Positions 21,239-35,490 of a stretch of DNA of 64,000 bases are shown one piece after another. The DNA comes from Rhabditoides inermis. Lineage: Eukaryota > Nematoda > Chromadorea > Rhabditida > Rhabditidae. The stretch spans positions 387,001-451,000 of the forward strand of contig CAWZYM010000174.1 in NCBI GenBank assembly GCA_963966185.1. Direction: 5' to 3'. The position numbers were made by a program, and so were the translations under genes. The notes under the pieces were generated by a model, which saw nothing but the letters and a program-made list of their open reading frames with translations, had not been told where the DNA came from and ran no database searches. Position 1 is the first letter of the stretch. Every line of letters begins with the position of its first letter.

Positions 21239-22513
21239 TTCCCTCCATTCCAGTAGTGGCGGGCGCGGCTTTCTCTACAGCTATGACATGGAGAATCACT
21301 CTAAACACACCGATGATCTCAGCTATGTGATGGGTACGTTTCCACAGCGGGTATATAGACTCGTGCAATTTGATGTGCTTCAATGAACCATCCAACGAAT
21401 TCGATATAAATATATAGCGACAATAATTGAAGCCAAATGAATATAGTAACAAAAAAGAGATTGAGAGGTGAAATCTATTTACAGGTGTCCACAAGTTCTC
21501 ACATGACGAGAATGAACAAGAAATCGCCAAGTTCTACCCCCGCCTCTTCACAAACTTCACGAAAACCGGAGAGCCCTCGCCTGGTGCGGTTTGTGTTTGT
21601 GTTGTTATCACTTTATCACTTCGCCTCTCGTGCTATCACAGAGCGCCTGTTGCTCGCAGTGAGGATAGTGCAAACCCGGCGTGCCTCACTCGCTGCGGGC
21701 GGAGGAGTGATATAAGTCGCATGCCTCACGCGTCTAAGCGGGCTCCCCAGCTCCGCTCGTGTCATATCAACGGCGCGCGCGGCGTTCTATCGGAGCCAAG
21801 AGCGAATGGGATCTGTCAGACTGTGCGGTGGTCACCATACGCCGCCCAGATTGAAAAGACACTCACATTTTAGCGTAGTATTATAACTCGTATGGATGCA
21901 GTAGCAGTAGACTCACTTCAACAAACAGTGGTGTATCGAAGTGGATGTGTAAGAGGTCTTGTTCTTACTGTGATACGCATTGCAGAGTGGTCCCCCATCG
22001 TGCCCGGACTGGACAACTACTTCTCGGTCAAGGTGGACAAGGCTAACGGAGAAGGCGCGAGAATGAAGCTCGGCTATCAGCACAAGGTTGTACATTGCAA
22101 TCACTCACCTCACTTTTCCCTTTATAGATCATCTCGTACTGGCAGAAGATGCTGGCCAACGACGCCGCGTTGACCAAGGCGAAGCTGGCAAAGCAAACCG
22201 TGGCTGGATTCAGAGACCTTGACGTGGTCCCGTCGGACGTTACCGTCAATCCGTCTGTGGACCACCTCCATTCTCCCTCTTTCTGGCCGTACTTCTCGTT
22301 CTCTCGCTTCTTCATGTTCATGTGCGTTTTCCTCATCGGCTATGCGGCCGGAAGGCTGTGGTGGAGAGACAGGGAGGAGCGACAGGGCTATGTGGTGCTC
22401 GAGGATGTCGGGTATCAACACAATCAACACGAGAAGACCGGCATTTTCTAGACATTCATATGCAATAATACATGATAAATTCATAACTACTTCATCAATC
22501 ACTTTATCATTGC

Positions 22514-22989
22514 TCAATGCACGGCTGGCTTCTTGCACACGTAGTCGGTGTTGGTGTCGCAAGTGTGCGGCTGCCATCTCCACTCGGGCTTCAGACCAGT
22601 AGGATCGTCGGTCCACAACTGAAAACAGTTGAATCTTCCACAAATATTTCAATTTCATCCACACGCTGCTTACTGATGAATTTGTTGTCCAAGCCCGGAC
22701 AGTTGTCAAATGTGGATTTCATAAACTCACATGAACGCATGCGTGGTCTCGGAACGCGTCGGGCACGCTGCTGAATCCGTAGGCGATATAGTCGAGGTCC
22801 GTGCCGTCCGTCCACTGCCACGTGTGCCCGTCGTATTTCAGTCCGATGCGCGCGTGGCGGAAGTGGAAGCGAGGGTACGTGCGAGATTGACCCAAAGCGA
22901 TCAGGCCTGCATTTCGATATCATCACAAAGTGTGCAGCTTTGTGTTGCGATCACGTCATCATCATAATGGAGTGGATGGATACAGAGAG

Positions 22990-23033
<44 letters not shown>

Positions 23034-23773
23034 TTCTCACCCTGCACGAAGTAGTCCTCGAATATGTTGTGTATGGATGCTTGATGGGCGCCCTCCGCCG
23101 CGCACCTCTCCTCAGCAGCCGAGAAGTTCGCCGCGCCCAGGTTGTAGTGCTGCAAGACAAAGCAAAAGTAGAGGGCAGATTCAAGTTTTGCTGGCAAAAC
23201 ATCGATTATAAAACGGCTTCTTTATACATAATCGAGTCTGACCTCGCTAAAAAGGTAAAATTATCCTCCTCCGATTCTGAGAGATTACTCTGCGGAGGAG
23301 GTCGAAGGAAGACTATGCGAGTACCGGATTCAAAACCGCGCGCAAAACCACAAGAACGAAATCCATTCCGATTGTGCATAGATCTATGTAGAGCTACAAC
23401 AATGTTTCAGAGTAGTATAATATTGTTACCTTATAGCAACTGTCAGTGTGCTCGAAATATGACCAAGATGGTTCGCAGTGACCGGACGAGTTCTGGAAAC
23501 AAAAATACACAAATGAAGGATTTTGTAGTCATACCACACTGGGTGTCTCTGTTGTCGTTTCGTAGGGAACAGTTGTCGTCACCGTGTTCGACACGCTCGC
23601 CACGGAACACAGGAACGGCAGCGCACTCTGAAGTCATACATAAGTATTGGTTGTTTCATAGCTATAATCACCGAACAATCAGCGACGCTCCACTCTCCGC
23701 TCGCAGTCGCCATCGATACGCACTCGCCGGCCGGCGAGTAAGGCTGGCCTGGAATCTGTTAGGGTGAAGGAGA

Positions 23774-23831
<58 letters not shown>

Positions 23832-24603
23832 GGAGAGAGAGAGGGAGAGGGACGCACCCCTTTTCCAGTTCGCGAACACGACCACCGTGTTGTCCGTCCA
23901 CCGCCATATCTCCTGACTCGCGTTGTTCGTCGCTCCTATCCACACGTTCGCGGCGAACGCGGAGGCCTTGCCTGTAAAGTAAAGATAGTTATTTTCAAAG
24001 TTGTTTTATCAGCAGATTTATGTTATACAACCGTCGACCTAGCCAATAAGGAGATTGAACAAAATGAAAATGTCCTAGCCTCTTACTCGTTGCGAATGCA
24101 AGGTTTTTTGCTAGCAATTAAGCGAATTCTGCGCGCTGGCAACGCGATGTTAGGATCAACCCGAAATGTTCGCAAACCGCCTGTGTTTGACTGATCTCTA
24201 CGCGTTCCCCCCCCCCCCCCCCACCCGCAATGAGTGAGTTGTCGTATCCGGTGTTGATGGCTGTGAGATGTCCCCCTGCAGCCACACACTGCAGTTCGGC
24301 AGCCACGAACGAGAGCGCAGTGGCGTGGTACTTAATAGAGAATTCAATCAGTTTTTCATTTCAACATTTATCCGGTATCGCATTATGTGCGCATAGCTCA
24401 GATTCGAACAACGTACTTTTTACACAGAGTGTTTCAAGTGCGAATACCCACATGTTTGGTATGCATTCATGATAAATGATAGTAGCAAAACAAGGCATGC
24501 ATACCGTATAGCACCTCTGTGTCCGCTCGTTGTAGACCGCACCGGGCAGGCAGGAATCCGCCCAGGCGAGGCCGCAGAGACCGAGAAGCACCCAGACCAG
24601 CAT
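22514..24603 (-). CDS. Two-domain C-type lectin, unit 2
   Basis: Same nine-exon structure as the unit 1 lectin, with start ATG at 24603 and stop at 22514. The signal region reads MLVWVLLGLCGLAWADSC. The donor after exon 7 is GTGAGT instead of GTGGGT. The exon sequences I compared stay open. The first exons group with unit 3, not unit 1. The poly-C run just after the exon 2 donor is longer than in unit 1. A secreted protein is expected. Confidence 0.85.
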
Positions 24604-25148
24604 GGCTGAGTGAGTTACATCGTCTTGCCGAGGGCGTCTATTTGTACACCTCGTATCTCGTTTTTGTTATCGTCTTACGCCCTTTTTTCCGCCGCGCGAT
24701 TTCTCACGCAATCGGTACTAGTCATAAGTCGCGCAAATCTGTGGAGGTCGGAGTCGGTGTTAGATAACGCTACGCTTCTCGAAAGAGGATTGTAAAATAC
24801 GCCTATGCTTTCGGAACTTTTGTGAGTTGCATAGTGATAAATCGATGTCTACATAGTGTTCCCATTTAGTTTGAGGCAATCCTATACACCAAAACTGGGT
24901 CAACCGCAAGTAACCGCTAGCTAATGCGGAGTGAGAGAGCGAGTGAGTGAGAAGAAAAAAAGAAAGAGAGACGGGCTCTCACAACACATAATTCCATTTC
25001 CTTTCCTTCTTCTGACTCTCTTTCATGTACATACTAGTAAACTAGCACGTATCCTCCCGCTTTCTTCGCACGTAATGCAGCCAATAATGACACTTTTTTT
25101 TCATGGCTCATCTAGTATTTCATTCAGCCTTGCAGTCTAGGCGACACT

Positions 25149-27673
25149 ATGAAATGGAAAATCATAACATCATTAAACATTGTTGCTGTGTCAATAGCGA
25201 TACTTTTCCTGGTGAGTTCATTTCTGTGAACAATAGGATAACTGCATAACATTGTTTCAGGCAATCGCATTTCGTAAAACCTCGCATTCATTCTTTCCCG
25301 AGCAGATATTGCCACGAGAGGAGTTCGATCGAGCGCTGAAAGCAGTAATGAAGTTGGTTTCTGGAAGCATGACAACTTATAACTGAAAAATCTGAAAGAC
25401 AACAAGTGACGAATGCATATAGCATGTTTGCAGAGATGGGATTATCCGCGAGAGATTCTGCTGGCAAGGTGTCTGTTTCAGTGTGGTCGACATGTATAGA
25501 GGAAAGCTGCACAAGTGAGTCTTTAAGTCAAGTGAGTCAAGTGAGTCACAAGTGAGTCTTAAGTGACAATTTCACTTAATAATTATATTATCTTTTAAGA
25601 GGACTAGCGTAAGAGTATAGTTTGCGTTATTGTTTATTCGACGTAATGCAACAAAACCTCATACATTATTCTATCAATCGAACTAGTCAACAACCTGCTC
25701 TTTCTACATTGAAATATAAAAGAGCAATTAGGTTGCATCTCCAAAATGACGTTAAAGCATCGACTATTTGTATCTGGTTCAACGGTTCAAGCAGGTTTGT
25801 GTACTATTTCGATTGATATTTTTTTGTTGCATTACGTCGAATAAACAATAACACAAACTCTACTCTTACGCTTGTCCTTTTAAAAGATAATGAATGCACT
25901 TTTATTGGATTTCATCGAATTCTAAATTTTTGTAAAATAAGCAAAAAAAAGCAGTTCAGATGAACCTATTGGAAAATTTGTGAACCGGGTAAAATAATGA
26001 TGTGCATAACATTTTGTCGGCATGCGGAATCGAACCAGAGCCTCGCGAATCATAGCGCGCTTCCACTAACGACAGGAATTTTAAAATAAAATTTTGAGAT
26101 GAAATTCCGTTTCTAGCATAAAAATATGTCATAGAAGCCGATAAACACATCCCTATGTGATACGCATCTCGAGTTCAATAGTTATAGCCAGAGTTTGTAA
26201 AGCGCGTCAATTCAAAATTTTTCCGATTGCGGATCAATAAAGTTGTCACTTCAACTTTCTTTTCATGTTTTGTTTATCAGAATTATTTGGAGATTCAATG
26301 TTAGTGGTGGGTGGTTTGATAGCACTGACATACATAACTTGGATCACATACAATCTTAAAATAGGATAATTTCTTCAGAAACCACGTGGCTCGCTCGATC
26401 CGCATCGGCGGGTTCGAGTCGGCGACACTGGGAGAATCCGTACTCCTGCATCCGGATGGTGGGAGTTTCGACAAGCCAAGCTAAACTTGTTATACATATA
26501 TGTCCCAAACGTAACGTGAGAGGTCACCCCCACATTCGCGAGACACTCGCCATTTTGAGACATTCCATGTTTCCAGTCCTCGCCCCGTCCTCCCTGGACA
26601 CAACCCAATGGCGAGTGGACGTCGCCGCCCTGCCCGCAGGCTACGTGCCAACCATGCTCGCAGCAGCCGCCGCCAGTGGCAAGGTCGTCTTCGAGGTACA
26701 GTTTGGGAACTTGGTCTATAGTATTGTTCAGGGAGATATGTAGTTGGGGCCTACGCGTAAGTGCGTTTGACTACAAAAATGAAGATGCTCATATAATACA
26801 TTCACGCATTATCTTCAGTCTCCCGCCGCCAGTCGTGTGCTCTCGCTTGGATTGGGTGGAGGCACTCTGGATGCGTTCCTCCTCTCGCGCGCGCCCAATG
26901 CTTCGCTCACCTCTGTCGATGTCAATCCCACCACGCAAGAGATGGCGAGAAAGTGGTTCGGCATGGATACGATGGACAGGTTGGATTGACTGTGTTTCCT
27001 TGTCACTTACACTTAGCACCGATAGTTTACAGACATTCTATCGTCATAATGGACGCTGCTCGATTTCTCGAAGAGGCGGTGGAGAAAAATGAGCGGAAAG
27101 TATATCTACGATATTTTCCTCAAACTCAACTTTTTCAGCTATTCTGTAATCTTCAGTGATGTTTGCGACAATTCGCCGGAAGAAAGTGTTATCTGTCCTA
27201 TCATGTTGGTTTCAGTTTTATAAAAATATGAACTACAATACCACAGTAACGCTCAAAGTACAGGTCCCTACAAACGTCACACACGCTTTGGAATACGAAA
27301 AAGCTGCTGGAACCTGACGGTTAGTAAGAACCAAAAAGAATCAAAGAATGTGCGAAACAACGTCCTTTCAAGGTGTTCTCATTGTAAATCTTCTGATCAA
27401 CAGCAATCTCATGTTTGATAGACGATTAGAAATACTACGGGAGGTACGTATGAGAGACGACATCAAGAAATCGACGAGTTTCAGTTTATGAATCGACATC
27501 AACAGTTTTTCGATTACTGCGACGTTGTGAGAGTGAACGGGAGATTAAATATGGTGGTGCTACATTTATAAAATTAGATAATCTAATTTCAGATTCTTGT
27601 CTGTTCCGATTATGAAGTCAGCGAAAACGTGGAAGAGCATTTGGGAAATTTCGAATCGAACTATAGACGATAA
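25149..27673 (+). CDS. Methyltransferase / spermidine-synthase-like gene, unit 2; same frame problem
   Basis: ATG at 25149, stop at 27673, same exon order as unit 1. Relative to unit 1 there are three extra codons after NHVAR (SIR), an in-frame 9-bp difference also present in units 3 and 4. Intron 4 holds the intact MITE B. The one-base discrepancy after NERK is present, so the state of the protein is as uncertain as in unit 1. Confidence 0.65.
25595..25883. mobile_element. TTAA MITE (family B), intact, unit 2
   Basis: About 70-bp inverted arms, the left beginning TTAAGAGGACTAGCGTAAG and the right ending TTGTCCTTTTAA, with TTAA at both ends. No coding capacity. It lies in an intron of the methyltransferase-like gene. 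Confidence 0.85.
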
Positions 27674-27771
27674 AAAAATTCTATTGTTGCTGCCACAAAG
27701 CATGAAAAACACATATGCAAAAATGGACAAGAATGAATGTCGATAGTGTTCACCAAAACCCTTGACACCGT

Positions 27772-27999
27772 CTAGAAATAGCACATTACTTCGCTGTGGA
27801 TGTATTTGGAATCCTTCTTTCTGTTGTCCACTTCTTTTGAGTCACTTGTGAGAACAGAATCCGTCTTTGCTGCAATTGGAATATCTAACACATCTTCGAT
27901 ACACGGACGTACGATTGCTGAGCTGGAATATCGGGCGTGTACCGCAGGGTCGTCCAGTGAAACAGTAGCCTATGAAGTTGCCCAACTGTGCGCCCACTA
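27772..27999 (-). pseudogene. F1 fragment (exons 4-5), unit 2
   Basis: Same two-exon remnant as in unit 1, from 27999 down to the stop at 27772, cut off by the unit 2/unit 3 junction at about 28074. Confidence 0.8.
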
Positions 28000-28184
28000 C
28001 TGCCCTGATTTTAGTGAAATGCTGATACTTCTTCAACAATCCTAAAGTACAAAATGTGAGTTCGTGCTGTTTTTTTTCAACAACAACAAAAAACCGTTGC
28101 AAGACGCGTACAGTATTCGAACGGTGCAGATGAAAACCATGGCGAGACACCGTTCCGTAAATGACCATTGCCGTCCATATTCAG

Positions 28185-29485
28185 GGCAAGAAGCTGTTCC
28201 GAGGCGCGATCGCTATGTCGCCCGATCTGAACTTGTCCAAGCCGGAACATCTACGCAATGTTACCAAGGAGTTCATGAAGAGGACCGGGGTGGGCAGCTC
28301 TCTCTCTCTCTCTCTCCCTCTCCCTCTCTCTCACTCTCTCTCTCTCATTCTCTCTCTCTCCCCTCTCCCTCTCTCTTTCCTCCCCCCTCTCTCTCTCCTA
28401 TCTCTCTCTCTCTCTCTATCCCTCCCTCTCAGTGTTCCCGTCCTCTCCTCACTGGTGTTCTTCGTGACAAGGCAGAGATGGCGTGTCTTCGCACCATGGA
28501 TCAGATGACGCTGCTGCGAATACAGAGGAGGTGGGTAAACAAGTAAACAACAACAAACAATCAAGTAAAAAGAGATGAAAACAAACAAACAAGTAAACAA
28601 ACTGGATGAACGGTTCAGCATGGAAGACGACGACAGCGACCAGCAGTTCTCTGGCTGTCTGCTGATCGGACCGCTGTTCCCGGCAGACGACATTCGAGAC
28701 TTCCAGAGTCAATCATCCGTATGTCATTTGAATTTGAATATGTAATTACATCGTATCACTCTTATTCGTTCATATTGTTGTTCTCACTTATTATACCGTA
28801 GGTACCGTAGACCGTACGCATGTAGGTACCGTCTTGCATTTGAGTAACACTCATCTTCACGTGTTTTTTTTTTCATTTCAGAAAGTCGACCTGGTGATCG
28901 GAAGTACTCTGCATGAGATGGAGGATAAAGTGGATACGAGAGAGGTGGGTGTACAGCACAAAATAGATTGCCCTCTAAACTATAGTTCTATGCACGCAAT
29001 AAGTTACGCGCGGTGGGGTAGATCAGAGGAAGACGGAGAGTCCGCTCTCGGCAATAGCGCGCAAAACAAGAGAGGCAGACGGTTATGACACCGTATTTCG
29101 ATCTGCAAGCTAGGTAGGTAGATCGAAAACTATCGCGCTATATAAGTGTTCTGGATGATTAAGTCAATGTTCCAGTCAATCGAGAACATCTTCTCGATTC
29201 TCGGTCTCCGCAACACGGATGAGCTGATGGAGAAGTACGAGGAGGATTTGGCGAGTGGAGAGTACGGTGGGATACGTAGGATACGAAGGATACGATGTAT
29301 ACGATATATAGTTGAACCAGAAGTTATAGTAGACGGGAACGTAAAGAGAGATATCCAATTTTCCAGCCACAAACCATTCTGCTACCACGTTGGCTTTCTA
29401 CATACGTCACCTCGTGGCTATACGCGCAAAAGATGAGGAGGTTGGTCTCTCTCTCTCTCCCCCCCCCCCCTCTCTCTCTCTCCTA

Positions 29486-29556
<71 letters not shown>

Positions 29557-30774
29557 TTCCCTCCATTCCAGTAGTGGCGGACGCGGCTTTCTCTACAGCT
29601 ATGACATGGAGAATCACTCTAAACACACCGATGATCTCAGCTATGTGATGGGTACGTTTCCACAGCGGGTATATAGACTCGTGCAATTTGATGTGCTTCA
29701 ATGAACCATCCAACGAATTCGATATAAATATATAGCGACAATAATTGAAGCCAAATGAATATAGTAACAAAAAAGAGATTGAGAGGTGAAATCTATTTAC
29801 AGGTGTCCACAAGTTCTCACATGACGAGAATGAACAAGAAATCGCCAAGTTCTACCCCCGCCTCTTCACAAACTTCACGAAAACCGGAGAGCCCTCGCCT
29901 GGTGCGGTTTTTTGTTTGTGTTGTTATCACTTTATCACTTCGCCTCTCGTGCTATCACAGAGCGCCTGTTGCTCGCAGTGAGGATAGTGCAAACCCGGCG
30001 CGCCTCACTCGCTGCGGGCGGAGGAGTGATATAAGTCGCATGCCTCACGCGTCTAACGCGTCTCGTAAGCGGGCTCCCCAGCTCCGCTCGTGTCATATCA
30101 ACGGCACGCGCGGCGTTCTATCGGAGCCGAGAGCGAATGGGATCTGTCAGACTGTGCGGTGGTCACCATACGCCGCCCAGATTGAAAAGACACCCACATT
30201 TTAGCGTAGTATTGCAGTAGCAGTTAGACTCACTTCAAGAAACAGTGGTGTATCGAAGTGGATGTGAAAGAGGTCTTGTTCTTACTGTGATACGCATTGC
30301 AGAGTGGGCGCCCATCGTTCCCGGACTGGACAACTACTTCTCGGTCAAGGTGGACAAGGCTAATGGGGAAGGCGCGAGAATGAAGCTCGGCTATCAGCAC
30401 AAGGTTGCACATTGTAAACACTCATTTTATTCTCCATTTTCTTCTCTCAGATCATCTCGTACTGGCAGAAGATGCTGGCCTACGACGACGCGTTGACCAA
30501 GGCGAAGCTGGCAAAGCAAACCGTGGCTGGATTCAGAGACCTTGACGTGGTCCCGTCGGACGTTACCGTCAATCCGTCTGTGGACCACCTCCATTCTCCC
30601 TCTTTCTGGCCGTACTTCTCGTTCTCTCGCTTCTTCATGTTCATGTGCGTCTTCCTCATCGGCTATGCGGCCGGAAGGCTGTGGTGGAGAGACAGGGAGG
30701 AGCGACAGGGCTATGTGGTGCTCGAGGATGTCGGGTATCAACACAATCAACACGAGAAGACCGGCATTTTCTAG
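28185..30774 (+). pseudogene. Carboxylesterase, 5'-truncated copy (exons 9-18), unit 3
   Basis: Exon 9 starts at 28185 and the stop codon ends at 30774. Exons 14-18 are almost identical to unit 1. It lacks exons 1-8 and therefore the signal peptide and catalytic serine. Intron 9 is the short uninterrupted (TC)n form; intron 14 has an expanded TC tract (about 29450-29560). Confidence 0.82.
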
Positions 30775-30836
30775 ACATTCATATGCAATAATACATGATA
30801 AATTCATAACTACTTCATCAATCACTTTATCATTGC

Positions 30837-31311
30837 TCAATGCACGGCTGGCTTCTTGCACACGTAGTCGGTGTTGGTGTCGCAAGTGTGCGGCTGCCAT
30901 CTCCACTCGGGCTTCAGCCCAGTAGGGTCGTCGGTCCACAACTGAAAACAGTTGAATCTTCCACAAATATTTCAATTTCATCCACACGCTGCTTACTGAT
31001 GAATTTGTTGTCCAAGCCTGGACAGTTGTCAAATGTGGATTTCAACCCACATGAACGCATGCGTGGTCTCGGAACGCGTCGGGCACGCTGCTGAATCCGT
31101 AGGCGATGTAGTCGAGGTCGGACCCGTCCGTCCACTGCCACTTGTGCCCGTCGTATTTCAGTCCGATGCGCGCGTGGCGGAAGTGGAAGCGAGGGTACGT
31201 GCGAGATTGACCCAAAGCGATCAGGCCTGCATTTCGATATCATCACAAAGTGTGCAGCTTTGTGTTGCGATCACGTCATCATCATAATGGAGTGGATGGA
31301 TACAGAGAGAG

Positions 31312-31351
<40 letters not shown>

Positions 31352-32095
31352 TTCTCACCCTGCACGAAGTAGTCCTCGAATATGTTGTGTATGGATGCTT
31401 GATGGGCGCCCTCCGCCGCGCACCTCTCCTCAGCAGCCGAGAAGTTCGCCGCGCCCAGGTTGTAGTGCTGCAAGACAAAGCAAAAGTAGAGGGCAGATTC
31501 AAGTTTTGCTGGCAAAACATCGATTATAAAACGGCTTCTTTATACATAATCGAGTCTGACCTCGCTAAAAAGGTAAAATTATCCTCCTCCGATTCTGAGA
31601 GATTACTCTGCGGAGGAGGTCGAAGGAAGACTATGCGAGTACCGGATTCAAAACCGCGCGCAAAACCACAAGAACGAAATCCATTCCGATTGTGGATAGA
31701 TCTATGTAGAGCTACAACAATGTTTCAGAGTAGTATAATATTGTTACCTTATAGCAACTGTCAGTGTGCTCGAAATATGACCAAGATGGTTCGCAGTGAC
31801 CGGACGAGTTCTGGAAACAAAAATACACAAATGAAGGATTTTGTAGTCATACCACACTCGGTGTCTCTGTTGTTGTTTCGTAGGGAACAGTTGTCGTCAC
31901 CATGTTCGACACGCTCGCAACGGAACAGAGGAACGGCAGCGCACCCTGAAGGTAGTCATACATAGGTATTGGTTGTTTCATAGTTATAATCACCGAACAA
32001 TCAGCGACGCTCCACTCTCCGCTGGCAGTCGCCATCGATACGCACTCGCCGGCCGGAGAGTAAGGCTGGCCTGGAATCTGTTAGGGTGAAGGAGA

Positions 32096-32139
<44 letters not shown>

Positions 32140-32916
32140 GGAGAGAGAGAGGGAGAGGGACGCACCCCTTTTCCAGTTCGCGAACACGACCACCGTGTTG
32201 TCCGTCCACCGCCATATCTCCTGACTCGCGTTGTTCGTCGCTCCTATCCACACGTTCGCGGCGAACGCGGAGGCCTTGCCTGTAAAGTAAAGATAGTTAT
32301 TTTCAAAGTTGTTTTATCAGCAGATTTATGTTATACAACCGTCGACCTAGCCAATAAGGAGATTGAACAAAATGAAAATGTCCTAACCTCTTACTCGTTG
32401 CGAATGCAAGGTTTTTCGCTAACAATTTAGCGAAATTCCTCGCATTGTCAACGCGATGTCAGGATCAACCCGAAATGTTCGCAAACCGCCTGTGTTTGAC
32501 TGATCTCTACGCGTTCCCCCCCCCCCCCCCCCCCCACCCGCAATGAGTGAGTTGTCGTATCCGGTGTTGATGGCTGTGAGATGTCCCCCTGCAGCCACAC
32601 ACTGCAGTTCGGCAGCCACGAACGAGAGCGCAGTGGCGTGGTACTTAATAGAGAATTCAATCAGTTTTTCATTTCAACATTTATCCGGTATCGCATTATG
32701 TGCGCATAGCTCAGATTCGAACAACGTACTTTTTACACAGAGTGTTTCAAGTGCGAATACCCACATGTTTGGTATGCATTCATGATAAATGATAGTAGCA
32801 AAACAAGGCATGCATACCGTATAGCACCTCTGTGTCAGCTCGTTGTAGACCGCACCGGGCAGGCAGGAATCCGCCCAGGCGAGGCCGCAGAGACCGAGAA
32901 GCATCCAGACCAGCAT
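30837..32916 (-). CDS. Two-domain C-type lectin, unit 3
   Basis: Nine-exon structure as in unit 1, ATG at 32916, stop at 30837. The second lectin domain is the same as in unit 1; the signal region carries its own change (MLVWMLLGLCGLAWADSC). The poly-C run after exon 2 is the longest of the four. Coding integrity appears kept. Confidence 0.85.
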
Positions 32917-33509
32917 GGCTGAGTGAGTGACCTCGTGTTGTCGAAGGCGTCTATTTGTACCTCTCGTCCGTATCTGCGTTTTGTTATCGTCTTACGCCCT
33001 TTTTCCGCCGCGCGATTTTTCACGCAATCGGTACTAGCCACAAATCGCGCAAATCTGTGGAGGTCGGTGTCTTTAGATAACGCTACTCTTCTCGAAAGAG
33101 GATTGTGAAATACGCCTATGCTTTCGGAACTTTTGTGAGTTGCATAGTGATAAATCGATGTCTACATAGTGTTCCCATTTAGTTTGAGGCAATCCTATAC
33201 ACCAAAATTGGGTCAACCGCAAGTAACCGCTAGCTAATGCGGAGTGAGAGAGCGAGTGAGTGAGAAGAAAAAAGAAAGAGAGACGGGCTCTCACAACACA
33301 TAATTCCATTTCCTTTCCTTCTTCTGACTCTCTTTCATGTACATACTAGTAAACTAGCACGTATCCTCCCGCTTTCTTCGCACGTAATGCAGCCAATAAT
33401 GACACGTTTTTTTTCATGGCTCATCTAGTATTTCATTCAGCCTTGCAGTCTCTTGCGACACTATGAAATGGAAAATCATAACATCATTAAACATTGTTGC
33501 TGTGTCAAT

Positions 33510-33632
33510 CCTAGACCACAACGGACTCCGTACTCCCGGCGCTTCTCATTATAACACCCGAGGACCCATGCATACACTATTGTATATGTTCATGAAATGC
33601 GATTCCGGATAAAGTATTTGATTTGATTTGAT
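33510..33632 (+). mobile_element. 5'-truncated non-LTR retroposon tail in methyltransferase exon 1, unit 3
   Basis: 123 bp flanked by a 13-bp target duplication (TTGCTGTGTCAAT, at 33497-33509 and 33633-33645). It ends GGATAAAGTATTTG followed by repeated ATTTG, a short-repeat 3' tail like those of some CR1- or RTE-type elements. It is absent from the other three units. Confidence 0.8.
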
Positions 33633-34044
33633 TTGCTGTGTCAATAGCGATACTTTTCCTGGTGAGTTCATTTCTGTGAACAATAGGATAACTGCATAAC
33701 ATTGTTTCAGGCAATCGCATTTCGTAAAACCTCGCATTCATTCTTTCCCGAGCAGATATTGCCACGAGAGGAGTTCGATCGATCGCTGAAAGCAGTAATG
33801 AAGTTGGTTTCTGGAAGCATGACAACTTATAACTGAAAAATCTGAAAGACAACAAGTGACGAATGCATATAGCATGTTTGCAGAGATGGGATTATCCGCG
33901 AGAGATTCTGCTGGCAAGGTGTCTGTTTCAGTGTGGTCGACATGTATAGAGGAAAGCTGCACAAGTGAGTCTTTAAATCAAGTGAGTCAAGTGAGTCACA
34001 AGTGAGTCTTAAGTGACAATTTCACTTAATAATTATATTATCTT

Positions 34045-34333
34045 TTAAAAGGACTAGCGTAAGAGTATAGTTTGTGTTATTGTTTATTCGACGTAATGCA
34101 ACAAAACCTCATACATTATTCTATCAATCGAACTAGTCAACAACCTGCTCTTTCTACATTGAAATATAAAAGAGCAATTAGGTTGCATCTCCAAAATGAC
34201 GTTGAAGCATCGACTATTTGTATCTGGTTCAACGGTTCAAGCAGGTTTGTGTACTATTTCGATTGATATTTTTTTGTTGCATTACGTCGAATAAACAATA
34301 ACACAAACTCTACTCTTACGCTTGTCCTTTTAA
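34045..34333. mobile_element. TTAA MITE (family B), intact, unit 3
   Basis: Same element and position as the unit 2 copy, with both inverted arms and TTAA at both ends. Confidence 0.85.
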
Positions 34334-35490
34334 AAGATAATGAATGCACTTTTATTGGATTTCATCGAATTCTAAATTTTTGTAAAATAAGCAAAAAAAA
34401 GCAGTTCAGATGAACCTATTGGAAAATTTGTGAACCGGGTAAAATAATGATGTGCATAACATTTTGTCGGCATGCGGAATCGAACCAGAGCCTCGCGAAT
34501 CATAGCGCGCTTCCACTAACGACAGGAATTTTAAAATAAAATTTTGAGATGAAATTCCGTTTCTAGCATGAAAATATGTCATAGAAGCCGATAAACACAT
34601 CTCTATGTGATACGCATCTCGAGTTCAATAGTTATAGCCAGAGTTTGTAAAGCGCGTCAATTCAAAATTTTTCCGATTGCGGATCAATAAAGTTGTCACT
34701 TTAACTTTCTTTTCATGTTTTGTTTATCAGAATTATTTGGAGATTCAATGTTAGTGGTGGGTGGTTTGATAGCACTGACATGCATAACTTGGATCACATA
34801 CAACATACAATCTTAAAATAGGATATATTCTTCAGAAACCACGTGGCTCGCTCGATCCGCATCGGCGGGTTCGAGTCGGCGACACTGGGAGAATCCGTAC
34901 TCCTGCATCCGGATGGTGGGAGTTTCGACAAGCCAAGCTAAACTTGTTATACATATATGTCCCAAACGTAACGTGAGAGGTCACCCCCACATTCGCGAGA
35001 CACTCGCCATTTTGAGACATTCCATGTTTCCAGTCCTCACCCCGTCCTCCCTCGACACAACCCACTGGCGAATGGACGTCGCCGCCCTGCCCGCAGGCTA
35101 CGTGCCAACCATGCTCGCAGCAGCCGCCGCCAGTGGCAAGGTCGTCTTCGAGGTACAGTTTGGGAACTTGGTCTATAGTATTGTTCAGGGAGATATGTAG
35201 TTGGGGCCTACGCGTAAGTGCGTTTGACTACAAAAATGAAGATACTCATATAATACATTCACGCATTATCTTCAGTCTCCCGCCGCCAGTCGTGTGCTCT
35301 CGCTTGGATTGGGTGGAGGCACTCTGGATGCGTTCCTCCTCTCGCGTGCGCCCAATGCTTCGCTCACCTCTGTCGATGTCAATCCCACCACGCGAGAAAT
35401 GGCGAAAAAGTGGTTCGGCATGGATACGATGGACAGGTTGGATTGACTGTGTTTCCTTGTCACTTACACTTAGCACCGATAGTTTACAGA

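Larger units (their letters stand above)
13987..22451 (+). pseudogene. Carboxylesterase, 5'-truncated copy (exons 9-18), unit 2
   Basis: Exon 9 at 13987-14091, exon 10 at 20154-20251, last exon ending at the TAG at 22449-22451. The exons are well conserved with unit 1 and keep the Glu and His of the triad and the membrane anchor. Exons 1-8, including the signal peptide, oxyanion hole and nucleophile Ser209, are absent because the duplication starts in intron 8. Intron 9 is enlarged by the 5.9-kb retrotransposon. No alternative start is apparent, so an active esterase is not expected. Confidence 0.82.
13884..28074. repeat. Tandem segment, unit 2 of 4 (carries the long NeSL-type element)
   Basis: About 14.2 kb, of which 5.9 kb is the retrotransposon. 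The remaining 8.3 kb is near-identical in order and content to unit 1. The left half groups with unit 4 (retrotransposon; esterase exon 14 reads GCCACAACCGTGG). The right half groups with unit 3 (intact MITE B; lectin signal region LAWADSCLP). Confidence 0.88.
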